Assembly: GCF_004342685.1 (NCBI RefSeq)
Contig: NZ_SMBZ01000007.1
Span: 30,708 to 94,707, forward strand
Length of the DNA: 64,000 nt
Direction of reading: 5' to 3'
Source of the DNA: Sphingobacterium alimentarium
GTDB taxonomy: Bacteria > Bacteroidota > Bacteroidia > Sphingobacteriales > Sphingobacteriaceae
In this document: positions 43,547 to 51,274 of the stretch, piece by piece
Numbering within the stretch: the stretch's first letter is position 1
Layout: every line of letters begins with the position of its first letter
Notes under the pieces: model-generated
The model's database searches: none
Seen by the model: the letters and a program-made list of their open reading frames with translations, nothing else
What the model was told of the DNA's origin: nothing
Made by a program: the position numbers and the translations under genes

Positions 43547-46345
43547 GTGAAAAAACTATTTCTTCTAGACGGCATGGCACTCATTTATAGAGCATACTTT
43601 GCTTTAAGCAAGGTGCCACGCTTGACTTCATATGGACTGAATACAGGAGCTATTTTGGGATTTACCAATACGCTATTAGAGGTTCTCAAAAATCAAAAGC
43701 CTACACACTTAGCTGTAGTTTTTGACACCGCAGCGCCTACCAACCGCCATATTGAATACGAAGCCTACAAAGCGCAGCGTCAGGAAATGCCGGAAGATTT
43801 AGCGAAATCTATTCCTTATGTGTTTAAGTTAATTGAGGGATTTAATATTCCACTAATTACTAAAGATGGTTATGAGGCCGATGATATCATCGGAACATTA
43901 GCAAAAAAAGCAGAACAAGAAGGCTTCTCCGTTTACTGTATGACACCGGACAAAGACTTTGGTCAGCTGGTGTCCGAAAATATTTTTATCTACAAGCCCG
44001 CGCGGATGGGCAATGGCGCAGAAGTGCTGGGCGTCTCTGAGATTTTAGAGAAATGGGAAATCACGGATGTCAAACAAGTCATCGACATCCTCGGGCTGTG
44101 GGGCGACGCGGTGGATAATATTCCGGGTATTCCAGGAATCGGCGAAAAGACGGCTAAGAAGTTGGTTCAAGAATTTGGATCTGTAGAAGGGCTGATTGCA
44201 AACACAGACAAACTCAAAGGCAAGCAACAGGAAAATGTTATCAATTTTGCGGAACAAGGCTTGATTTCTAAAAAATTGGCCACCATACTCCTGGATGTAC
44301 CGGTGGAATTGGAAGAAGAAAAATTGAGAGTGAGCGAACCTAATCGCGAGATACTTGAACCTATGTTTGCTGAATTAGAATTCCGCACTCTGGGAAAGCG
44401 CGTATTTGGGGAAGACTTTTCGATTGCTGAAAATAGTAAAGGCGCATCTCCGCAAATGGATTTGTTTGCTTCTCCGCTCCCATTGCCAGATCATATGATT
44501 AATGAAGAAGCAGAAACTCCTGCCTCGGCAGCCAACAATATTCACAATACAGCGCATGAATATATCTTGGTCGACCAGTTCCCGGACATACAAAGACTTG
44601 CCGAAGATTTGAACAATCAAACTATATTCTGTTTTGACACAGAATCCACGGGCTTAGATGCCAATACAGCCGATATTGTAGGTTTATCATTTGCTTACCA
44701 AAAAGGTAAGGCCTACTATGTGCCTACTCCAGCAGATGCGGAGCAGGCGCAACAGATTGTGAATATTTTAAAACCTGTCTTAGAAAATCCCAACGTTAAA
44801 AAAGTAGGTCAGAATATCAAATATGACATCTTACTGCTCTCGCGATATGCTGTTAAGGTACAAGGAGAGCTTTTTGACACCATGCTTGCACATTATTTAA
44901 TCGATCCAGATACACGACATGGCATGGATATATTGGCCGAAACATATTTAGGCTATAATCCAGTATCCATTACCGAACTGATCGGTGCCAAAGGCAAGAA
45001 TCAAGGGAATATGCGCGATGTAGAAATCGAGAAAATCAAAGAGTATGCCGCAGAAGATGCAGACATTACTTGGCAACTATACGAAAGACTTTCGCCGATG
45101 CTTATTGAAACCAGCACTGAAGATCTCGCTCGCCAAGTGGAATTTCCTTTAGTATATACTCTTGCCGAAATAGAGAAAAATGGTGTTAAAATCGATGTAT
45201 ACACATTAAAACTGTTTTCAGAGAGCCTAGAGAAAGACATTGCCGCTCTCGAAAGCAGCATTTATGATAAAGCAGGTGTAAAATTTAACATTGCTTCACC
45301 AAAGCAATTGGGCGAAGTACTATTCGACAAGCTCCAACTCGATCCCAAAGCCAAAAAAACCAAAACTGGACAATACAAAACAGGTGAAGATGTCTTATTG
45401 GCCTTGGCGAATAAATCCGACATTGTGCAGGATATCTTAGATTTTCGCCAATATCAAAAACTAAAATCTACGTATGTAGATGCGCTTCCTACGCTTATTA
45501 ACCCGCAAACAGGGCTGATACATACGTCTTACAATCAAGCCGTTGCAGCTACCGGAAGATTAAGCTCTACAAATCCTAATCTCCAAAATATTCCAATACG
45601 GACCGAGAAAGGACGTGAGGTGCGCAAAGCGTTTGTGCCACGATCAGAGGATCATGTTCTACTCTCTGCGGATTATTCGCAGATTGAATTACGTATTATG
45701 GCAGAATTGAGTCAGGATGAAAACATGCTGGAGGCTTTCACCCTCGGCCATGACATCCACAAGGCTACAGCAGCCCGTGTATACGGAGTCGCTATTGACG
45801 AGGTTACTTCTGATCAACGTCGAAATGCGAAGGCTGTCAATTTCGGGATTATTTACGGTCAATCCGCGTTCGGCCTGTCACAGAGCCTGGGCATACCACG
45901 TAGGGAAGCGGCCGAAATAATTGATCAATATTTCAACCAGTATCAGGGCATACGACAATATATGTCCAAGGCTGTGGAGTCAGCAAAAGAAAAAGGTTAT
46001 GTCGAAACAATTTTGAAACGCAGACGCTACTTACGCGATATCAATTCAGCTAACATGACCGTAAGAGGCTATGCGGAGCGAAATGCCATCAATGCGCCTA
46101 TTCAAGGATCCGCAGCTGATATGATCAAAGTCGCGATGATAAATATTCAAAATGATATCTCCAGGCTGGGTCTTCAAGGAAAAATGATCATGCAAGTACA
46201 TGATGAGCTTGTATTTGATGTGCCTAAGAATGAAATTGATTCATTTAAAAATATTATATTAGAAAGAATGAAGACGGCTATCCAGATGCGTGTACCTATA
46301 GAAGTTGAAATTGGAGAAGGCAAAAACTGGCTCGAAGCACATTAA
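43547..46345 (+). CDS. polA: DNA polymerase I
   Basis: 932 aa with GTG start at 43547; the family N-terminus (KKLFLLDGMALIYRAYFALS) begins right there and no ATG lies upstream. It has three domains: 5'-3' exonuclease (1-290, with KDGYEADDIIGTLA), an intact-looking 3'-5' exonuclease (FDTESTG near residue 362, and NIKYDILLL), and polymerase (DYSQIELRI near 707; QRRNAKAVNFGIIYG; VHDELVFDV near 884). Acts in repair and Okazaki fragment processing. The MORN-type gene follows after 16 nt. Confidence 0.97.
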   Translation: MKKLFLLDGMALIYRAYFALSKVPRLTSYGLNTGAILGFTNTLLEVLKNQKPTHLAVVFDTAAPTNRHIEYEAYKAQRQEMPEDLAKSIPYVFKLIEGFNIPLITKDGYEADDIIGTLAKKAEQEGFSVYCMTPDKDFGQLVSENIFIYKPARMGNGAEVLGVSEILEKWEITDVKQVIDILGLWGDAVDNIPGIPGIGEKTAKKLVQEFGSVEGLIANTDKLKGKQQENVINFAEQGLISKKLATILLDVPVELEEEKLRVSEPNREILEPMFAELEFRTLGKRVFGEDFSIAENSKGASPQMDLFASPLPLPDHMINEEAETPASAANNIHNTAHEYILVDQFPDIQRLAEDLNNQTIFCFDTESTGLDANTADIVGLSFAYQKGKAYYVPTPADAEQAQQIVNILKPVLENPNVKKVGQNIKYDILLLSRYAVKVQGELFDTMLAHYLIDPDTRHGMDILAETYLGYNPVSITELIGAKGKNQGNMRDVEIEKIKEYAAEDADITWQLYERLSPMLIETSTEDLARQVEFPLVYTLAEIEKNGVKIDVYTLKLFSESLEKDIAALESSIYDKAGVKFNIASPKQLGEVLFDKLQLDPKAKKTKTGQYKTGEDVLLALANKSDIVQDILDFRQYQKLKSTYVDALPTLINPQTGLIHTSYNQAVAATGRLSSTNPNLQNIPIRTEKGREVRKAFVPRSEDHVLLSADYSQIELRIMAELSQDENMLEAFTLGHDIHKATAARVYGVAIDEVTSDQRRNAKAVNFGIIYGQSAFGLSQSLGIPRREAAEIIDQYFNQYQGIRQYMSKAVESAKEKGYVETILKRRRYLRDINSANMTVRGYAERNAINAPIQGSAADMIKVAMINIQNDISRLGLQGKMIMQVHDELVFDVPKNEIDSFKNIILERMKTAIQMRVPIEVEIGEGKNWLEAH

Positions 46346-46361
46346 TTAAGCGTGAATTATT

Positions 46362-47483
46362 ATGAGAATAAAACAGTGTATACTCTCTTTACTTATCGGT
46401 TTACTAACCCTTTCTTCGCATGCGCAGACCATTCAGTACAAAGAAAAGGCAACTGATGATTATGTAAGATTCTTTTATGACATCAATTATAATTTGGTTG
46501 ACAAGTATTGTGAATTTAAGGAAATTGAAAGAGTAGCGGCTTATGACACTGTTAATCTCAAATTTAATGGGGAGTTCAAAGATTTTGACAACAACGGGAG
46601 ATTACTTATCCAAGGCAATTATGTTAACGGCTCCAAGGAAGGCAGTTTCATTGGATACCACCTCAATGGTCAAATAAAATGGAAAACCACCTATGTAAAC
46701 AACATACCAGCTGGAGAATGGAACTACTTCTACCCTGATGGCAAACCTATGCTATCCCTAACTTTGAGTGAGTCTGATTTCAGGTTCAATTCTTTTTGGG
46801 ATAGATATGGCACGCAAAAAATTAGTAATGGCGAGGGAAATTACGAAATGGTCATGCCTATTAAAGGCTTTACTGATCATGGTTATACGTCGTACGTACG
46901 CAGGGGAAAAGTTGTCAATGGCAGACCAGATGGACATTGGACGATTTCATTCATTACGGATGACAAAAAACCAAAAGAACTACCCGTGTATAATGAGAAA
47001 TATAGCAATGGTGAATTATTAACCTATAATCTCACCGCACTCTTCTACGACTATTTTATTCCCTATGATGATTTTGTGATTGTACCTTCTGAATTTTTCA
47101 ATGTAGCGGAATTTTTTATTATCAATAATTGCTCATTCGATGAGTATAGTGGTTTTTTGAAATTTCTCGCCAAGCAATTCTCCGCCAGCTTAGGTGCGCT
47201 AAAAGTCGAAAGTATCAATGATGCGGGGAGATTTGTAATTCAGTATGATGTCTTTAAATCAGGAAGTCCCTTCAAGTCCAGTGTCATAGAGTCTCCATCA
47301 ACGATGCCCAACCGGGACATCCAAAAGATGAGTCAGATATTTCAAGGCATATCATTTTTCATACCTTCAATAGAAGAGGGCAAACCTATACGAGATAAAA
47401 TTACTGTAACAGTAGATGTGCAAATTAGAAATCAAGAAGTAATATTGGATTATCTTGCCTTACAAAGAGAAAAAGGTAAATAG
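46362..47483 (+). CDS. Secreted MORN/YwqK-type repeat protein
   Basis: 373 aa. Signal peptide (CILSLLIGLLTLSSHAQ). The middle holds MORN-like repeats: FNGEFKDFDNNGRLLIQGNY, GSFIGYHLNGQIKWKTTYVN and GEWNYFYPDGKPM, which is the pattern of YwqK-type proteins. The C-terminal 150 residues have a TonB-like end (FSASLGALKVESINDAGRFV ... IRDKITVTVDVQIRNQ), but I would not assign a domain. It lies in tandem with polA; function unknown. Confidence 0.8.
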   Translation: MRIKQCILSLLIGLLTLSSHAQTIQYKEKATDDYVRFFYDINYNLVDKYCEFKEIERVAAYDTVNLKFNGEFKDFDNNGRLLIQGNYVNGSKEGSFIGYHLNGQIKWKTTYVNNIPAGEWNYFYPDGKPMLSLTLSESDFRFNSFWDRYGTQKISNGEGNYEMVMPIKGFTDHGYTSYVRRGKVVNGRPDGHWTISFITDDKKPKELPVYNEKYSNGELLTYNLTALFYDYFIPYDDFVIVPSEFFNVAEFFIINNCSFDEYSGFLKFLAKQFSASLGALKVESINDAGRFVIQYDVFKSGSPFKSSVIESPSTMPNRDIQKMSQIFQGISFFIPSIEEGKPIRDKITVTVDVQIRNQEVILDYLALQREKGK

Positions 47484-47505
47484 TGGTTTATTTGACGTAG
47501 TTGTT

Positions 47506-47513
47506 TATATTTG
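47506..47513 (+). promoter_or_regulatory. Candidate promoter (-7 box) of psd
   Basis: TATATTTG, 19 nt before the psd ATG at 47533 and after the stop of the upstream gene; fits TAnnTTTG. A -33 box is not convincing. Confidence 0.45.
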
Positions 47514-47532
47514 CATTAAAAGAGACTTATTA

Positions 47533-48186
47533 ATGAAATTTCATAAAGAAGGATATACCAGTTTAGCGTTAGTCATATTATTCATATTTGTGGTTAATGC
47601 TATTGCAGATTATTTTGATGCCAATCAATACGTGAAATGGTTTCTTTATATTCTATCAGCATTCTTATTCCTGACAATCGTACAGTTTTTTCGTAGTCCT
47701 CGAAAACTTATAGCTCTGGATGACAATATTATTTTGTGCCCCGCAGATGGTAAAGTTGTAGTCATCGAAGAAACGGATGAAAATGAATATTTCAAGAATA
47801 AGCGTCTGCAGGTTTCGATTTTCATGTCACCTACAAATGTGCATGTAAACCGAAATCCTATGTCCGGTGTTGTATCCTATTTTAAATATCATCCAGGAAA
47901 ATTTTTGGTAGCATGGCACCCGAAATCTTCGACCGATAATGAAAGAACGACCGTCGTAGTAAAGAACGCCAATGGCGTGGAAGTGCTATTTCGTCAAATT
48001 GCAGGAGCATTGGCCCGTAGAATCGTTTGGTACGTCAAAGAAGGTGACACGGTACAGCAAGGTGAAGAATTTGGATTTATTAAATTCGGGTCGCGAGTGG
48101 ATCTTTTTTTACCGATAGGCACTAAAGTAGATGTCAATATAGGTGACAAAGTGGTCGGCGGCAAGACTGTTATTGCGCGTTTTTAA
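47533..48186 (+). CDS. psd: Phosphatidylserine decarboxylase, short (archaeal-type) form
   Basis: Makes phosphatidylethanolamine from phosphatidylserine (217 aa from ATG 47533; a longer frame would include the end of the upstream gene). Two N-terminal membrane helices, then the catalytic domain: ILCPADGKVVVIEE, MSPTNVHVNRNPMSGVVSYF and, near residue 185, the autocleavage motif in IKFGSRVDLFLP whose serine becomes the pyruvoyl group. The short form without a long N-terminal domain is usual in Bacteroidota. A terminator hairpin follows. Confidence 0.94.
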   Translation: MKFHKEGYTSLALVILFIFVVNAIADYFDANQYVKWFLYILSAFLFLTIVQFFRSPRKLIALDDNIILCPADGKVVVIEETDENEYFKNKRLQVSIFMSPTNVHVNRNPMSGVVSYFKYHPGKFLVAWHPKSSTDNERTTVVVKNANGVEVLFRQIAGALARRIVWYVKEGDTVQQGEEFGFIKFGSRVDLFLPIGTKVDVNIGDKVVGGKTVIARF

Positions 48187-48199
48187 TATTAAATTAACA
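48183..48199 (+). promoter_or_regulatory. Pho-box-like repeat before the histidine kinase
   Basis: TTAATA (48183-48188), 5 nt, TTAACA (48194-48199): one perfect and one imperfect half-site with the 11-bp period of PhoP/PhoB-type boxes. It overlaps the psd stop codon. Weaker than the copy before the DUF47 gene. Confidence 0.35.
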
Positions 48200-48215
48200 T
48201 TATATAAGTAACTTA

Positions 48216-48240
48216 GCTTCATTAAAATGAGGCTTTTTTT
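48216..48240 (+). terminator. Terminator of psd that ends at the kinase start codon
   Basis: GCTTCAT (48216-48222), TAAA, ATGAGGC (48227-48233) with one G-U pair, then seven Ts up to 48240; the kinase ATG is at 48241. It could also work as an attenuator for the kinase gene. Confidence 0.6.
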
Positions 48241-49278
48241 ATGAATTTTCGACTCCTGGTGTTTTATATTTCTCTAGCTATCGGACTAGCTATAGCAAGT
48301 GTAAGTTTTTTTTATGCCAAAAATTGGCAACACAGTCTCCTCCTGCTTGTTATATCCTTTATAGTCAGTTTTATCCTTCTAACAAGTGTCTTACACCGAC
48401 ATATACATTATAGAATAAGCAATATCTATAAGTTGATTCGAAGTCTCAAACTAGGAAAAGAGATGAAGGAGGTGCTGGCAGAGCATGCCAGTGAAGACCC
48501 AATTCTTAGCGCCGAAAAAGAAGTGCGTGATTGGGCTAGCCAAAAATCTAGCGAAATCGCACAGTTGAAAGCGCAGGAAAAATATCGCCGCGAATTCCTC
48601 TCCAATATATCACATGAGTTCAAGACTCCTTTGTTTTCTGTGCAGGGCTACATTGAAACCCTTAAAGACGGTCTGATCGAAGAAGATGTAGTTTTAGCGA
48701 CGAATTTTTTAAATAAAGCTTCAAAAAACATCGACAGATTAGTATATTTATTAAATGATCTAGACGAAATATCTAAACTCGAGACAGGCCAGATTACCAT
48801 CAATCTAGAAAAGTTTGATATCATCGAACTGATTCATGAGACGGTAGAAAGTCTAGAAGACCGAGCTAAAGAGGAAGCCATACGCATTATTATCGATGTA
48901 AAAAACAGCCAACCTATCTATGTAAAAGCCGATAGACAACGCATTCAACAGGTCATTATCAATCTTATCAATAATTCTATAAAATACGGGAAAGAAGGGG
49001 GGAGAATAAAAATCAATACTTATCCGTTATTAGATCAGATATTGGTAGAGGTTACGGATTTCGGGGTCGGAATTGATGAAAAGAATCTACCGCGTGTTTT
49101 TGAAAGATTTTTCAGAGCAGACAAAAGCCGTTCAAGAGAAGTCGGAGGCTCAGGTTTAGGGCTTTCTATCGTGAAACATATTATGGAAGCCCACCAGCAA
49201 ACTGTGCAGGTTCGTAGCACCGAGGGAATGGGAACAACCTTTGGATTTACTCTGGAAAAGGCTAAAGCAGGAAATTAA
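48241..49278 (+). CDS. Sensor histidine kinase, PhoR-like
   Basis: 345 aa. Two N-terminal helices (residues about 5-25 and 30-50) with almost no periplasmic loop, a coiled cytoplasmic linker, then the dimerisation/phosphoacceptor box NISHEFKTP (His about 124), and the catalytic domain with QVIINLINNSIKYGK (N box), VTDFGVGIDEKNLPRVFERF (G1/F) and GGSGLGLSIVKHIME (G2). No response regulator gene lies beside it in the window. The neighbours are a DUF47 protein and a Pit transporter, so a phosphate role is likely; the naming as PhoR is inference. Confidence 0.88.
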   Translation: MNFRLLVFYISLAIGLAIASVSFFYAKNWQHSLLLLVISFIVSFILLTSVLHRHIHYRISNIYKLIRSLKLGKEMKEVLAEHASEDPILSAEKEVRDWASQKSSEIAQLKAQEKYRREFLSNISHEFKTPLFSVQGYIETLKDGLIEEDVVLATNFLNKASKNIDRLVYLLNDLDEISKLETGQITINLEKFDIIELIHETVESLEDRAKEEAIRIIIDVKNSQPIYVKADRQRIQQVIINLINNSIKYGKEGGRIKINTYPLLDQILVEVTDFGVGIDEKNLPRVFERFFRADKSRSREVGGSGLGLSIVKHIMEAHQQTVQVRSTEGMGTTFGFTLEKAKAGN

Positions 49279-49292
49279 AAAAAAGAAAGCTG

Positions 49293-49326
49293 TTAACATT
49301 AAGTTAACATTAGCGTTATACATTTG
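49293..49326 (+). promoter_or_regulatory. Pho-box-like promoter of the DUF47-pit operon
   Basis: Direct repeats TTAACA (49293-49298) and TTAACA (49304-49309) with 5 nt between (11-bp period), followed after 9 nt by the -7 box TACATTTG (49319-49326). The repeats occupy the place of the -33 box, as expected for an activator-dependent promoter. Confidence 0.65.
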
Positions 49327-49343
49327 ACCCAAAATATAACTAT

Positions 49344-49991
49344 ATGTCTTTAAATAGTATTTTTCAATATTTCGTCCCTAAGGACAAGAAATTCTTCCCA
49401 TTATTCGAACAAGCAGGCGCTAATCTTATCGATATGGCCAAGCTTTTGAAGGAGAATGTTAACACAACTGATCTGGACCACCGAAAGTCATTATCTAAGA
49501 AATTAGAAGATTTAGAGCACGTAGGTGATAATATTACCCACCAGATCCACTTAGAACTCGGCAGAAACTTTATTACCCCATTCGATAGAGAGGATATACA
49601 CGCGTTAGCGAGTTCTTTAGATGATGTAGCAGATTTTATTCATGGCGCTTCGAATCGTATGCAATTGTATCAAGTAGAAAGAGCTACCGATCCTATGATT
49701 GAATTAGCAGATTTGATCCTTGAGGCTACAGAACATGTGGCGAAAGCACTTTTCGAATTAAAGGATCTGAAAAACATCCGTAACATCACAGATTCTTGCG
49801 TACGTATCAATAGTGTTGAAAATAAGGCAGATTATATATTTGACAAAGCGGTCGCTGATTTATTTGAATACGAGAAAGACGCCATTTCTTTGATTAAAAA
49901 TAAAGAAGTATTATCGGCGATGGAAGACGCTACCGACAAATGTGAAGATGTAGCGAATGTACTAGAAAGTATTCTTGTTAAGAACGCTTAG
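49344..49991 (+). CDS. DUF47/PhoU-like regulator of phosphate transport
   Basis: 215 aa, all helical. Features of the DUF47 (PhoU-like) family: FFPLFEQAGANLIDMAKLLK at the N-terminus, the metal-binding type sequence LEDLEHVGDNITHQIHLELG, and TPFDREDIHALASSLDDVAD. These proteins are almost always encoded beside Pit transporters and are thought to control them. ATG 49344; the pit gene follows after 33 nt. Confidence 0.93.
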   Translation: MSLNSIFQYFVPKDKKFFPLFEQAGANLIDMAKLLKENVNTTDLDHRKSLSKKLEDLEHVGDNITHQIHLELGRNFITPFDREDIHALASSLDDVADFIHGASNRMQLYQVERATDPMIELADLILEATEHVAKALFELKDLKNIRNITDSCVRINSVENKADYIFDKAVADLFEYEKDAISLIKNKEVLSAMEDATDKCEDVANVLESILVKNA

Positions 49992-50024
49992 TCATCTAAT
50001 TTAATCTACTTAAAGAATTTCATT

Positions 50025-51035
50025 ATGATAACAACATTATTAGTAGTAGTTATCGTCCTGGCAATTGCGTTTGATTACATCAATGGTTTCCATGATGCAG
50101 CAAATTCTATCGCCACCATAGTTTCTACTAAGGTATTAACCCCCTTCATGGCAGTACTTTGGGCTGCAATATTCAACTTCGCAGCATACTTTTATTTTAC
50201 CGATCACAAAGTCGCCAACACCATTGCCAAAACAGTAATCGAAGAATATATTACGCTTGAAGTAATTTTTGCCGGTCTTGTAGCGGCCATATCGTGGAAT
50301 TTATTTACATGGTATTACGGTATTCCTTCTAGTTCATCTCATACATTAATTGGTGGATTCGCAGGATCGGGTATGGCATATGCTCTATTTCTAGGCGCCA
50401 ACCCTATAGAAGCTATCAATGTCAACGCTACTCTTAAAATCATTTCTTTCATTGTTCTGGCACCGGTGATAGGTATGACAATATCTATTATTATTACTTT
50501 GATAATTATAAATATCTGCCGAAATGCCCGACCGAGGGTCGCAGAGAAATGGTTTAAAATTTTACAATTAATTTCATCAGCAGGTTTGAGTTTTGCTCAC
50601 GGAGGTAACGACGCACAAAAAGTTATGGGGATTATCTTTGTAGCAATGATTGCGGGTGGTGCTGTCGAGGCGACTTCGGACATGCCCGAATGGATACCAT
50701 TATCCTGTTATGCGGCAATCTCGTTAGGGACCATGAGCGGTGGTTGGAAGATTGTAAAAACTATGGGTACTAAAATAACCAAGGTAACACCATTAGAAGG
50801 TGTAAGTGCGGAGACGGCTGGTGCTATAACACTGGGTATTACGGAGCATTTTGGAATACCTGCCTCGACCACACATACCATTACTGGTTCCATTATAGGT
50901 GTTGGAGTTGTAAAAAGAGTTTCAGCTGTACGATGGGGAGTTACCATAAGCTTATTATGGGCATGGGTCCTAACTATACCTGTCAGCGCAGTATTAGGAG
51001 GCCTTACACTGATGGTGATACATTATTTTTTGTAA
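50025..51035 (+). CDS. pit: Low-affinity inorganic phosphate transporter (Pit family)
   Basis: 336 aa with about ten helices in two repeats. The duplicated PiT signature is clear: DYINGFHDAANSIATIVSTK near the N-terminus and SFAHGGNDAQKVMGIIFVAM in the middle, with the further pairs GIPSSSSHTLIGGFAGSGMA and GIPASTTHTITGSIIGVGVV. Imports phosphate with cations by proton or sodium coupling. It forms an operon with the DUF47 regulator, under a Pho-box-like element, and ends at a terminator at 51046. Confidence 0.94.
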   Translation: MITTLLVVVIVLAIAFDYINGFHDAANSIATIVSTKVLTPFMAVLWAAIFNFAAYFYFTDHKVANTIAKTVIEEYITLEVIFAGLVAAISWNLFTWYYGIPSSSSHTLIGGFAGSGMAYALFLGANPIEAINVNATLKIISFIVLAPVIGMTISIIITLIIINICRNARPRVAEKWFKILQLISSAGLSFAHGGNDAQKVMGIIFVAMIAGGAVEATSDMPEWIPLSCYAAISLGTMSGGWKIVKTMGTKITKVTPLEGVSAETAGAITLGITEHFGIPASTTHTITGSIIGVGVVKRVSAVRWGVTISLLWAWVLTIPVSAVLGGLTLMVIHYFL

Positions 51036-51045
51036 TTGTTCACAT

Positions 51046-51082
51046 AGGAGATGTATAAAAAAACCACATCTCCTTTGCTTTT
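51046..51082 (+). terminator. Terminator of the DUF47-pit operon
   Basis: AGGAGATGT (51046-51054) and ACATCTCCT (51066-51074), 9 bp with an 11-nt loop, followed by TTGCTTTT, 10 nt after the pit stop codon. Confidence 0.75.
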
Positions 51083-51113
51083 ATCGAAAAACAATTGAAT
51101 TGTTGGCTTAAAA

Positions 51114-51145
51114 TTTGTTTGATTATCAGCAATTAATTACTTTTA
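51114..51145 (+). promoter_or_regulatory. Possible promoter of ompA
   Basis: TTTG (51114-51117), 20 nt, TACTTTTA (51138-51145), one base off the TAnnTTTG consensus. It would give a leader of about 125 nt before ATG 51275. Weak call. Confidence 0.3.
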
Positions 51146-51274
51146 CACAATATTTCGCGTATATTAGTATTAATAAATTATGCGAAACAACCTTATCAAG
51201 TTTGGCATCATTCTTGTTAAGTTATGTTAAAATTGAAAACAATTAAAAATTTAATAACCTTAAACAAAAAGAGT

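Noticed and set aside
51224..51274. Upstream ATG for ompA
   Set aside because: It only adds a 17-residue N-region before a complete signal peptide that starts at 51275.
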